A stretch of 64,000 nucleotides of DNA from Plantago ovata (lineage: Eukaryota; Streptophyta; Magnoliopsida; Lamiales; Plantaginaceae), in NCBI GenBank assembly GCA_028274465.1, contig CM051455.1:128375462-128439461 (forward strand), written 5' to 3'. The notes beneath the pieces are model-generated. The model saw only the letters and a list, made by a program, of their open reading frames with translations. It was not told where the DNA came from and did not search any database. A program made the translations under genes and the position numbers. Every line of letters begins with the position of its first letter. Position 1 is the first letter of the stretch. Below are positions 49,343 through 61,300 of this stretch, piece by piece.

Positions 49343-49350
49343 GGTAACAC

Positions 49351-49637
49351 CTATGTTTTGAATCTTGTATCGGAGGCCGTCTCGAACGGCCTCCTGAGAA
49401 GGGTCAACCCGGATCATCTCGGAGGGATGTGTCGGTCCATTTAATTAATATATCAAATTATATATAATAAATACTATACATATTACATTGAAAATTAAAA
49501 CATAAATGTCAATATAAATTATAAACTCATCGTCCAAAAATCCCGGGTTAGCGAGACTTTCCGAGTTTTTGTGGTTCGTTTCAGACATGCGTCCGAGAAG
49601 CGGTTAAACCGGGTCAACCCGGCGAGATCGAAAACGT
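49351..49637. repeat. Short inverted-end repeat next to hAT element 2
   Basis: Left end CCTATGTTTTGAATCT and right end AGATCGAAAACGTAGG (minus CCTACGTTTTCGATCT) are inverted copies. Inside are GTCAACCCGG words and a GGAGGCCGT/ACGGCCTCC hairpin at 49372-49394. A partial relative begins at 57377 with CCTATGTTTTGAATCTCGCC. No convincing TSD, so the element class is open. Confidence 0.5.
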
Positions 49638-50154
49638 AGGATAACACGCTCTCGCGCGATTGATATTGTTTATTTCATTCTAATTTTCAGAAATGACTAT
49701 GTTGCTTATATGAAAATTGAGACGGGACGTCAAAATAAACTCAATTGCATTATCCATCTTCACCCTTTTGTCTTTACTTTCATAGGTCTTATTCATGGCG
49801 GATGTGCAATTCATCCATGGTGGATTTTTCCATGAACATGATCGGGATCTCATACATCATCCAAACAGAACGAGATATGATAGTGTAGTTGGAGATATTA
49901 TTTGGTGTTGAAGCAATGGGTGGTCTCTTCTTTTCTTTTTGTGCCAAGCTCCAATTTGGATAAATATAATATTAAGTGCCGATAAAATACCATGTATCAA
50001 ACAAGTTCATGTCTAACTTTTATGAATAACATTTTTTCTTAAAAAACAAAAGTAAATAGGCAGCAAAGGCAATAATAGATGATAGAAATCCTAGCAATAT
50101 GAGTATATAGAAGAGAAGAGTCTACTCTAGCTAGCTAGCTAGCAACCCGGGGCA
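49638..50154. other. Intergenic, no gene seen
   Basis: AT-rich spacer that should include the 3' untranslated region of the F-box-like gene. A run of CTAGCTAGCTAG is at 50127-50142. Nothing else recognisable. Confidence 0.4.
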
Positions 50155-52405
50155 CTATGGCACAGACACCCAATAGGGTAGGCATTGTGTAGACTTGACT
50201 CTATTACAGGGAAGATACATGCCAATGCCCTGAGTTTCCATGTCAAAAATATAAAGGTTCCTATCCTCCCATCTAACCAAGTAAACACAATTTCTTCTCA
50301 AACCAACTGTTGACGTTGCTTCCGAAGAGAATGCATTATATTGGTCAATAAAAAGAGCCTGATCTCCTATGTTATCAACAACAACCCATTCTCCTTTCTT
50401 GAAATCTGCTCTAAGTATTTTGACATCAGAGACCTCTTTGCCGTATCTCCCTGTCAAAACACACAAGAGCTCTCCACACGATTCCACAAGGTAGTGTAGC
50501 TTGCCATACCGGGATAGTACTGGAAGTTCGTTGAAGACATTTGCGCGGATTATGACTCGGGTGAAGTTTAAATCTGGGTCTAAAAGATCAGCAGCAAATA
50601 ATTTGTACCCAAAATCACCAGCACCAAGACCAAAGTTGTCAGACAAAACATACAATTTGCCATTGATGTTTGTAACGGCAGTATATGTAATGGGCAATTC
50701 TTGTGTGACAAATTCAGTGTCCCCAATATAACACGACTTCACCTGGCATAAGCCGTGTAACCTTTCAAAGCATACGACACGACAACTGCGATCCATTGTC
50801 GTTGGTGATGATAAAACACAATAATTTACGAAACTTTCAACGTCTGATAATGGAGGGAGTTGTATCTTCTCCATGGTAGATATATTTAACAATGAAAAAT
50901 CAGCTGCCTCGTTTTTCTGTAGGAATATCCACCCTTGGTAAAAACCACAAATTTCCTGATTCTTCAATTCTGGAATATACCGAGTACTATACCAATCATC
51001 GGTTATGCTATAATTAAACGTTCGACCGTCATCAATGATCATGATGAGCCAAGGGTATGATTGACGCTTGGTAGGAGGACACTCCATTTTTGTTGCTTCG
51101 ACCACTTTATCCATTTTACCTGTACATAGCAAAGATAATAGAAAATCATTCAAAGAATTAAGTTTAAGTCTAAAAAGTACAAACAGTTAATAAAGATAAT
51201 GGAAAATCAATGAACTCCAACTTACAGTTTTCGGAGAGAAGACTGCAGATACCACTCGCTGGTTGCATGTTTAGTGACCAACTATACGTATGCCATCCGC
51301 CATCTTTGGTAGATTCTGTTGATGTTGAAGGCCTAACCCAAACCAGATTCCCAAAGCTTTCTGATCCATGGAAGCTTGGATAAGTAGAACCGGGTTTAAA
51401 AGTGTGATATTTCTTGGTATCCATGGAGTAGAACAAACAATGGTCATCTACAAACCTCCGGAAATAAATTTTTTTACCTGTGCCCCTTAATGTAGCCGTC
51501 ACACAAATCGATTGTGCATGACTTACAAACAACATCTTGTTACCCAAACTTGAAAGTATTTTCCATTTCCTCTTATCAAGATCCCAACGACAAACACGTA
51601 TCCAACTCCCATCGCAACCCACAAACACCGCTAATACCATGCCATCACTTTCCAGTAGGTATTGCCTCCCACCTTCTTTACAAATCTTTTGATCAATTTT
51701 TTGGGACGGTTTATAAATAGTATATACCTTGTTTTCTTCAGGATCATGAATAAGAAGATCAGCAAAGCATCCCAGAAAGTAATACTTCCCTTGGCAGAAC
51801 ACAGCATTGCTGACAGAGAATCCGAAGTATTCCTTGGCTGTGAATTCATTACGTGTCCATCTCACTTCTCCAGGCATTATGGTTTTTAAATTAATCGTAT
51901 GATGATCTGAAATATCTAATAATTCAGATGGACAAATCACTGTTAGTGGTGGTGAACAAATATGCATCTGTCCATAAGGGGATACACTACTATATGGAAG
52001 CAGTGTCTTTTCTTTGGTGAAGGGGTTCCACAAGTATATATCCTTACTATTACTACCACGAAGTTCTGATACGATGACTTTGTCATCTAACGCTGCACAA
52101 ACGGTTGGATATCCTTTAGCTGGTATACTTAGGGGGTTACAGCACTGGAGGCTACGAATTGGATCGAACAGCTTACCGTATTGGAACAGCAGACATGGAG
52201 AACGGTCATTGTATTTAAATTGGGGATGATATTGCATTCGAAAACGTGTTAGCGATTGCCAGGTTCTGCACACAGATTCAAAGGCCAGTCGATCACCAAT
52301 ACTGTCGATTCGTATGTATATCTCACGTAGAAGGTCTTCTAAATATGTGAAAAAACTCTCGTTAGTTGCCAAACCTGCAGGAGCACTTGATTCTTCACTC
52401 GCCAT
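50155..52405 (-). CDS. F-box-like protein with two DUF295/KIB1-4 regions
   Basis: Two long frames (52405-51170 and 51153-50155) join cleanly at an intron of 106 bp: exon 52405-51226, donor after SEN at GTAAGT, acceptor TACAG, exon 51119-50155. The split codon stays in frame (SENC|KMDKVVE), giving 714 residues. The N-terminus (about 18-55, LEDLLREIYIRIDSIGDRLAFESVCRTW) is a degenerate F-box. Each half then has the DUF295/KIB1-4 propeller pattern: first half LLFQYGKLFDPI, IYLWNPFTKEK, AVFCQGKYYFLG, RWDLDKRKWKILSSLGNKMLF; second half RVVCFERLHGLCQVKSC, VTNINGKLYVLSDN, FKKGEWVVVDNIGDQALFI. DUF295 F-box proteins usually have one such region in about 400 residues. The likely role is a substrate receptor of an SCF ubiquitin ligase (inference). 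Two separate adjacent genes remain possible but the splice model is better. Confidence 0.8.
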
Positions 52406-53039
52406 TACTTTCTTATTTCTCAGTCTGCAAGAAATTCTGAAACCAAGGACTTTTTAATATATCAGTAGGAATTAATCAATCAAGAATTTATTTTGTATTA
52501 ATAATTAACAAACTAACAAAACGTATATATTGAACTGTTGAGAAATTACATGCATGCATGATCAGACTAGCTAGTAGTATAATTACCTGATGCCTGATTA
52601 AGGTTAGGAACCGGAACAAGTTTCAGAAAAATTGTTAATTAAACGATCGATTAGCTGCTTGCTTGTAATGTCTCTTCAACTGATTGATTGGGTAACTTTG
52701 TACATATACGCTGCTGTTGTATATATACGGAGTCTGTTAAATCACTCCGAGTCTTTTTTGGGCTTAAAAAGTAAGGCCAAAAAAAATCCAAAAACAGCTC
52801 CAATGGTAAGTAATTTAAAAGCATAATAAATACCTTTTGTGTCAAATTAGGTTACGGTACCTATATATTCTAGTTTATGAGTTTCAATTACTGTATAATT
52901 GTATATACATATGGGTTTGATTCATTTAGACACTAGCTACGATATGATCGCGGAAACTTCTATGATTTTATGATTTTAAACTGATTTTACACTAAAATAT
53001 CAAACACTTATCACTTTTACTTAGATTACTTTTTTTTAA
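52406..53039. other. F-box-like gene promoter side
   Basis: Upstream DNA of the F-box-like gene. On minus, TATATATAC at about 52719-52728 is a plausible TATA box some 300 bp before the start codon. No other gene seen. Confidence 0.35.
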
Positions 53040-53897
53040 GGGCTTTTTGGGCTTCTTAGATATAGTACCCTTGCTAGTCATTTTTATTACAGATAGACCA
53101 TCGTTAGTTAAACAATTACATCCACCTCCCTCACTAGTCGATTTAATTACATGCAGACCCACGATCTTGACTTTTGGCGAACTAAATCAATGAAAATACA
53201 TTTTTACCCTTGGCCAAATATTCAACTTTGACCGTGACCAAACAGCTCCAATTTTCATTTATTACACATTTGCCTCAAATCTTTTTAATTTCATCAATTT
53301 GACACTTATTAATTCAACATAAGGCATATAACTTTTTTAAATTTCAAAATTGCCTCAAATATTATTGCAAACTGAACCCTAATAATTTTAAATCTTAAAA
53401 TTAACCCACAAGGATTTTCAAAAAAATAAAAAAAATAATAAAAAAAAGCTGTACAGCTCGCCGGCCGGAGCTGTACAGCTCCGACCTGATCGGAGTTGTA
53501 CAGAGCGGAGTTGTAAAGCTCTTTACAGCTCCGCTCTGAACGGAGCTGTCAGCTCCGACTAGATCGGAGCTTTCTCACAGCTCCGATTGACCGGAGCTGC
53601 AGCTCCGGTCTCAGGTCACCGGAGCTGCAACTCCGATCACTGGAGCTAATAGAAGAAGAAGAAGGAAGAAGAAAGGAAAGAAAAAAAAGAAAGAAAAAAG
53701 AAAAAGAAAAAAAGAAAGAAAATAAAATAAAATGTAGAGAAAATAGTGTAAGGCCGCGTTTGGATGAAAAAATATGAACAGTAAGCTAGAAGCTGGTCAA
53801 CGGAATAAGTAGATTTTGGACCCATATGTAATAGATTGACTAAGGGGGGTTAGACGTAATTAGAGTGTCTAGTAGGGGTAGTGGATGTAAAATTCTT
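53040..53897. mobile_element. Mutator-like foldback element 2 with GGAGCTG core
   Basis: Same architecture as the element at 16400-17255. The left terminus GGGCTTCTTAGATATAGTAC (53049) matches that element's left end and continues with related ATTACATCCACC and CTAGTCGATTTAATTACAT units. The right end read on minus (TTACATCCACTACCCC, CTACTAG) is the inverted partner. Between them are a subterminal GAAAATACATTTTTACCC motif (53192-53209), a core of CAGCTCC/GGAGCTG words (about 53450-53650) and a purine tract (53650-53735). Boundaries are uncertain: T-rich DNA lies on both sides, and a TTTTTTTAA duplication is possible but of low complexity. No coding capacity. Confidence 0.62.
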
Positions 53898-54391
53898 TTT
53901 TTTTTAAATTTTAACAAAAGTAGACAAGAAGTACATGCTAAAAAAGCATCTGCAAACACTCACTAAATGTCTTCAAGAAACATGTTCACATAAAACATGC
54001 TCAACCAAGGTAATACTCATTCATAAGCAAACCGATCGACTGAACTTTGAGTTGCACCCAGGATATATATATGGTGGTCAATAAGAATTTTAGCATACTA
54101 CTCTTAACCCTATAGTCATGGACAAACACCGCCATAATTGAATCATGTATCATTAGATAGCTAGCAGATTGTATTTACCCTTCTATATATAATAAAGCTT
54201 GTAATGAAGAAACAAAACCATGCATATAAACAGATGATTGATTATACATCCAAGTTTAATTAACATATAATTTCATAGATAGTACTGAAACTGAATCCGA
54301 AGAATTACATTGATAGAAAAAGTTCAAGCTGCAGTATATATGGTTTGGTTTACAAGCTAGCTAGACAAACAGAATTCTAACAGAGAACCAA
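53898..54391. other. RING gene 3' flank
   Basis: AT-rich spacer, presumably with the 3' untranslated region of the RING gene on its right. Nothing else recognised. Confidence 0.4.
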
Positions 54392-55106
54392 CTAACTTGT
54401 GGGCATCTCAAATCGACAAAGTGGACAATAATGACTCGTCTTAAGCCACCCTTCAATACAATCTCCATGAAACAAGTGCGAACAAGGCATGGAAACCGCT
54501 TCGTGACCTTTGGAAAACTGGTCCAAACAGATCATACAGTCGCCCTCACAGTCATCTTCTACCTTCTTCCGCTTCAGATTCTTGATGGACTCGTTTGTAG
54601 CAGGAACCATCTTCAGAGCTCCAGTTTCTTCCATCATCTGCTGGAATAGCCGCTCCCCATCTTCGAACGTTCTTGGTACCAAATCATAGGTGTACACCAC
54701 AGAAAGCTTAAACTCCAAGTCAAAAATCTTGTGACTTGGCAAAGCCGAACCGGTAACTATCACCACGGATTCAATTGCTTCTATCGACATCCACTCGGCC
54801 TCGCCTTCTGCCAAGTTGAGCCACCTGCCTATCATGAACTTGATAAATTGTTCATACTGAGGATAGCCGGACGATATTGTGCAGGCGTTCAGGCAGAACA
54901 ACCTCCTGCCTGAAAACCGAGCCGTCATGGAGAACCCTCTGATCGAGAACAACTTCGCAGAAGAAATTCAGGTTGATTTGGTACTGCTGCGGCTGCGGTA
55001 CTATCTGATCAGAGTATACACCCTCGGAGGATTTGGCTTCAAAAAGTTCGCCTGTTAACTTATAGCTGCAATTGTAGATGTCGGCCATTGAGGTGCTCTG
55101 GTGCAA
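54392..55106 (-). CDS. RING-H2 protein, probable E3 ligase, with frameshift
   Basis: The C-terminal part (frame 54952-54392) holds a complete RING-H2 domain: CMICLDQFSKG, MPCSHLFHGDCIEGWL, CPLCRFEMP, with C-x2-C, C-x-H-x2-H-x2-C and C-x2-C zinc ligands, typical of ubiquitin ligases. The N-terminal part (MADIYNCSYKLTGELFEA, then VVLDQRVLHDGSV and LPERLHNIVRLSS) lies in another frame from 55106. The two overlap between 54952 and 54852, and the total span of 715 bp is one base more than a whole number of codons. A single inserted base, somewhere in about 54860-54950, would explain it, giving about 237 residues. No intron signals fit instead. Either a pseudogene in the making or an assembly error. 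A TATA-like box lies about 100 bp upstream. Confidence 0.75.
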
Positions 55107-55204
55107 CGTCGGTCGGTATTGATAAGTAATCTGAATGCTGGTACGTATTGATGATGTTTTGTGAACGTAATTAGCAGGCCGGCCTGAAAATTAGTAAGGT
55201 GCGT

Positions 55205-55216
55205 GTATATATATAG
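55205..55216 (-). promoter_or_regulatory. TATA-like box of the RING gene
   Basis: On minus CTATATATATAC, about 100 bp upstream of the first ATG of the RING gene. Supported by motif and position only. Confidence 0.45.
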
Positions 55217-58200
55217 TGAGGAAACGACTAATTAAGCAATATATAATATATATATGTATTATCAAAAAGAAATTTAAGGATTAGAAGTTGTATCGAATTA
55301 AGATAAGGAGCGAGAGACCGATATGGATATAGGAATACGAGACGGATACGTAAAAATATCAAATTTTTAAAAAGTAGGATACGAATACGTGTAAAATATT
55401 TAATTTTATTATAATTTTGTTTAAATATATTTAATATTTAACATAAAATTCCTAAATCTGGTGAACAATAAGCAATCAAATACAAATATATTCATATAAA
55501 TGTCCAATAAATACAAAAAATATATAAATCTTCTATCTCAATTGCCTAATTATCATAAACACACACTATTATTGTCGATCAAAATTAATTAAGAAATACT
55601 TCCTTTGAAGGAATCATTCTCGATGATACATACAAATCCATGAGGACGTGTTGTCCATTTTGAAGTACCCGTGCTTCGTAGGTAATTACTGAATCGAAAT
55701 GAAGTCCATCGAGTTGTCTGAATTGAATTGATACGTGACTTGGTTGGTTGATTATCACTTGTGAGTTATCATCATTAGTTCATATAATAAGGAAAATTTT
55801 AATTTTTCCCTAATATTTTCCAAAGAATTTGATTTTCCTCCAATTTTTCTTCTTTTTCTTTGGAATTATTTAAATCATCAAAGGTCTAAAGGGAAAAAGG
55901 AAGAGAATGAAATTACTTGCATGTTTGGGTTGCGCCATAATGCTTTATCTATTCCAAAATAGGCGCATTAAGGACGTCGGACTTATAAGTATAACAAGTA
56001 GCAACCACTACTTATGTTATTTGAGCCTTGCCTGGTACTCGAATCAACCGGTCAGCTCAAGTTTGACTCATGTGATAGGATGTTCGATACAAAAGTGTAA
56101 ATAAATTGATTAATTCAAATAAAAATTCAATTTAAAGGATTTTATGCGTCATATTTTAGTACATGTTTTTGTTTAGACGAATAGAAGAGAATCTTACTCA
56201 ATCACGAACTTATCTAGTCTTACAAAAATGCATTACTAATTACTAATGTGGTTATAAAAGAATTAAAAAAAACAAAAATTAATGATGCTTCTTAAATAAA
56301 TAAATAACTATGCTGCTTCAAATCAGATTTACAACAAGTTGTAGAAATATCATAAAAAATCAAATCCACAATAAAAAGGTAGCAATAAATAGTTAGTAGT
56401 GCCACACAAAAGCATGGGAAGGCCGGTTTGGCCTAGGAAACTATAGGTGTAAGAAAGATGCCCAAGTGGCAAGTAAAAGTGGGGAGCACCGATGTAAGAA
56501 CACCCATGTAAGAACAGCACTACTGATATAAGAGAGACATCTAAGTCGGGGAGAGGATCCTAAGATGGTTCTACTCGAAGTTCTGGTTTATGCTTGTGGT
56601 GATCTATCTATCTTGACATTGACAAAATAAACTGAGAGCCACAAGCAACAGCATTCCTGTTGTTTAAGCTACGCAAACGTTTGGGGTCCATGGGGTTTGG
56701 AGGTGGAATTCGCGACTGATCTGTGAACACACCCGTGTGGTGTTGGACGATAAATTAAGGATCCATCATCTTTGAAGACTAAACGAGAAGCCCGCAAAAA
56801 CATGCGCTTCATGTCAACATCGTTTATGTAAGGTCTCAAATATCCCTTAGGCTTTGGAGGCAAGCGGGCTCGTCATAGACAGTTCAATATCACTAATTTT
56901 GAAACTTCTGGCCTTGCCGGTAGCTTTTGATTCAAGACATGTCGACATGGACGATGATGGATAGATAATTTTTCTACTTGATAACAAGGGTTTATGGCTT
57001 TATGCACGGAGTAGCAAAAGATAGATAGATTGATACAATATGGATTAAGAGGCCACATAAGAGTTAGAAGATGGACCGGGTTTAGTAGTGCAACCCGTTT
57101 GTGGGCTTATTTGGTATTAGTCTGAGTCTGTTAGGTTGTTATAAGCTCATTAGGGTTTCGTTATGATAGTTTAAACTCTGTTTGATAGTGGATTGTATCG
57201 TTTTTATCTTCAATTCTACGTGTTAGAATTGTGTTTATCTTTAATGTTTCCGCCTTGTTTTGTATCATAGATGAACGAACGAACACAAGAAAGAAACAAG
57301 TAAGAACATGAAGAATATTATATATATAGCTCCTGCTGGGGCAGTAAAGGCTTTGTTTTGGATTAGGCAGTAAAAACCTATGTTTTGAATCTCGCCGGGG
57401 TGACTATACCGGTTATCAGAGTCTCCTCTGAGACGAAACTGGTAAAACTCGGAAAAATCTCGGAACCCGGGATGTTTCCGAGTTTATACAAAAACTGGAG
57501 ATCGATGATGTTAAGTATCTGGAAGAAAGGATAAGAGAGATGGTAGAGCCGGCGTCCGGGATCTATAATTCGAAGGAGATTCAGAAGAAATCAAATTTAG
57601 TTGTACATAGAACGACTTTGTATGAGATCTAGATGATAGAGACAAACATAGACTCTCTTATGTTAAGCAAGATGGTGATGGTGGTCTAAGAAAACAGAAG
57701 GAAAATGAAGTGAAGATTGGTGAAAATTAGAAGAAAGAAGAAAAGAACCAGGATTAGATAAGAGGCTTGAGAGATGGAGACGAGAAAAGAAATTGATGGA
57801 TGGTGGCTGATGATGAGTATATTTTAGTACAGTCAACTTGACTCTTCAAAAAGATGTTTCAAAAAACATAGGAAGTAAAGGGTTTCAATGTTAAATATCT
57901 AAACATCTGGTTCAGGTGTAAAGTGGTGTTAATATAGAGTGGTTGGTTTAGAAGTAATGTAGTAGCGTAATCTTTGCCCTTTAAAAATGTAAATACATAA
58001 ATTTGTCACAGTAGTACTACTAATCAAAGGGAATGTTCCGATGTGTCAAAACATGCAGTCTCCATACATACTTATCAATATAAGAACAAAAACTTCATGG
58101 GTACAAAATAAAGATACAAATTTGTATTGTTCTCTATTTACATCCAACGTGAATGGACTTTCCTTATATTATTCAGGAAAATCAGAACTTTTACGAGAAT

Positions 58201-58367
58201 TTCACTTACACATAAGGGTAAAATTTATTTTTGATACTCCAGATTGCATTAGGTCCAATTTGGGTATTTCATAGTGGATGTGTCCAATTTTGGGATGGTT
58301 ATTACCATATAAAGTACCAAACTTGGACAAATACATAATACTAATAGGACATCTTTCTGTACAAGTC
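55217..58367. other. Intergenic, no gene seen
   Basis: About 3 kb without a supported gene. From 57377 there is a partial relative of the short repeat at 49351, followed by CGG/CCGG-rich words. The segment 57040-57300 has LTR-like sequence (GGTTTCGTTATGATAG, then a T-rich leader) without fixed ends. The frame on minus near 56670-56863 is Pro-rich at its start and unrecognised. Confidence 0.35.
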
Positions 58368-61300
58368 TCATTTGAAGGCATGGTCATAGTCATGGTAGCG
58401 GAATGTTTTGTAGATGAAATGCGACAGCCATTTTGAAGCCACAAAACACACAACAGCTGCTGAAACCAGACCATATCGTGCAACAAGAGACAATGCACCC
58501 TGTTTGGAAGCTGCAGCAATGCCAACCAAAGCAAAGGAGATAACCTGCAATGCTACCTCAACCACGTTGAGACCCTTGTACGCAACACTGCAACTGCTAC
58601 AGTTCACTGTGTGTGACCAGTACCTGACACCAACAGAGAGATTGGTTTAAGTCATATTCATTTCCCTGCCCCACCGAGGCATAGAACTAACTAAGTCACC
58701 ATGTCAAATGTTAAGAGACTTGTCACCACTACTTCATAGCAACTTAGAACAAAGTTTCATTTCATATGTAGTATTATGGTAACTAAAGTCTTGGATGAAT
58801 CACAGTTCTTGATTGCATATATTTGATGTGAGGTCCAGGGAGTTCCATTGTGAATTTTATTGCAAAAGTGTACTGTGGGAATGTTAGCAACCACAGCGAA
58901 AAAAATGTGATGATGAGTCTATCACTTCATAATTATTAAGTAATGTTGATAAGATAGATGTACACTGCGAACTAGAGCTTGATTGGAATTTACCTGTCAA
59001 GAAGTTGCTCTCTAGGAGGAGTGGGTGGCAATTCTCCGCTAAATTTTGTTCCCCAATCAAATTGACCACCTCCATACTTGTTTAACCACCTTCTGAAGGA
59101 AACCACCATTGAATCCGCCTTGGTCGGAACAAAGCAAGCTTTATGCCAATTCTGGGGGCCAATTTCCTTAAATTTACGTTCCTAAGAACAACGCACGAGA
59201 GTAAATAAAGTCAGAGACAAACTTCCTGTAGAAATATCTTCATAATAGATGTTACATGTGACTGGGGGCAGTGAGAACTTATGTGAAGTCATCACAAGCT
59301 GACTAATCGAAGGTAGTTTGTGAGGATAGTTCCTGGGGTGTGTTCTTAACAAAAAAGGAATCTAGCTTGACACACATTGAATGCTGAAACCAAATTGCCT
59401 CTTTAGATAAAGTTACCAAGAAAATATGATTATTATTCATCAGCAAGACACAATTTCATCTTGGGAACTGGAAGAGTTGATATTCACCTCTACATGAAGA
59501 AGATATAAATCAGAATCTAGAACCAAGTTTTGCCCAATATGAAATATCCAAGCTGGAAAGATTCTTTCAATCAAGACCGCAAAGTTTCTAGGAGCTGCAA
59601 AGATCAATCTGCTTGCACCCGGACTAACTGGAATACAGAAGAATATTAGAAGTGCTCTTTTACCCGGTTTTGTAGGAAGAGGTGGCACTACCTCCTGCAT
59701 GAAAAAACCATTGCAGAAAGATTATACAGAATACTGTCATCTATGTGGAAATTTCTCAATGATAAATTGTCACCTCTTTGCTTCCAGCTGATGGCATTGA
59801 TTGCTTGCTCTGGTTTGAAGGACTAAAAAAACCATAGTAAAGACAAGGTGGAATGAAATAATTATTTCCAAACATCTGCTTCGAAGTGAAACCATTTTTG
59901 TCCAGCTTCTGAATACTTATGTCAAGTGGTCTTCCCCCCTCCCTGTCGGCCTTCATAGTGCAGTAAACTTGCTGTTAGCAATATAGAAAATTCAGATTCA
60001 TATGTCTAAGAATCAAATCTAGGCAAGATTTACTTATCTCTCTGGCACTTTTGCTCCTCTCAAGATGCCGTAATGCGCATATGGAACATGAGAAGGGTCC
60101 ATAAGATTCTCGATCAGAATTTCATACCTGAAAATGTCAGTATGGATGTTAAGTACAACTTGAAGGGGAGTCCAAGCTTATCATTCACAGTCATTATGTC
60201 ATCGACCTTTTTTCAAGCAACTAGAATCAAAGCTATATCATAAGTAGCTATGAAGATGCCAATTTTAGTATGTTCACCAGTTTGATATCGTAATAAGAAA
60301 CAAGCTTTAATAATAGAGCGATCAGACAAAGAATTGGCATACCCATAAGGTATGTCTCTGCATATCATCAAATTGGTGTATGAAGGATCATCGAGTTCTG
60401 GGATGTAGTGAGGCTTTTTCTCTGAAAGTATATCCTTATACTGTGGATCAGAGTTTGGCCAGAACCATAGAATGCCATTCTGCACACAGGTTGGATAAGC
60501 GGCTACACATGCTCTTTTGGAAGTATGGATCTGCACAATGAAGAATAGTCAATTTTAGTTTTATTGAAATCCTCAGCTCCTGGCACTTATTCAACAAAGT
60601 TGTCAAGATTTCATAAGCATGTACAAGAAGAATGCATGGGATCAATCTTGGGCATTTGGAACTGCAAAAACACTTCCTGGAACCTCACATTGTTGAATTG
60701 AAAGCAAATACAATAAATAACAATGACACAAGGATTTAAGGTGGAAACTCCATCCAAAACAGGAGCAAAACAATGGGGACAGAACAAGAGAATACATTAT
60801 GTAGAATATTGTTACAGCCATACAATTTTTATTTTCACCCCAAACAGCCATACATTCTAATGTACTGTCATTTGGGGTGAGAGGAAAAACTGTGTAGTTG
60901 TAACAATCAATTACTTTACAATGTATTTTTCTTGTCTAGTCCCCATGGTTTTATCTCGGTTCTGGCGTTTCCCACCTAGAATCCATTGTCGTTATTTATC
61001 ATCATATTTGCTTTCTATTTCCACAATGTTTGGTAAGTTCTTAGGTGGACCTGGTCTACCTCAAAATTTTCCTAGATTATGAAGGAGCATATTTGTCTCC
61101 ATCAGAGCTTCGAACTCAGGGCATGTAAAAGTAGAACACAAGGTTCAACTTATCCTAAACCAACCTATCAGAGCTTCAGACCCTTGAGCTCTTTTGAGCA
61201 GCCATACAGAGGTATACAAGCAAGGACAACAATAATGCTACAGGGAAGTTCTTAAATTTACAAGTATACTGTATAGCTTATAACATCCAGTACAGCCAAT

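Noticed and set aside
56669..56863. Minus-strand frame starting PPKPKGYLRPYI
   Set aside because: Short, no domain, flanked by repeat-like DNA; a decayed transposon fragment is possible but not demonstrable.
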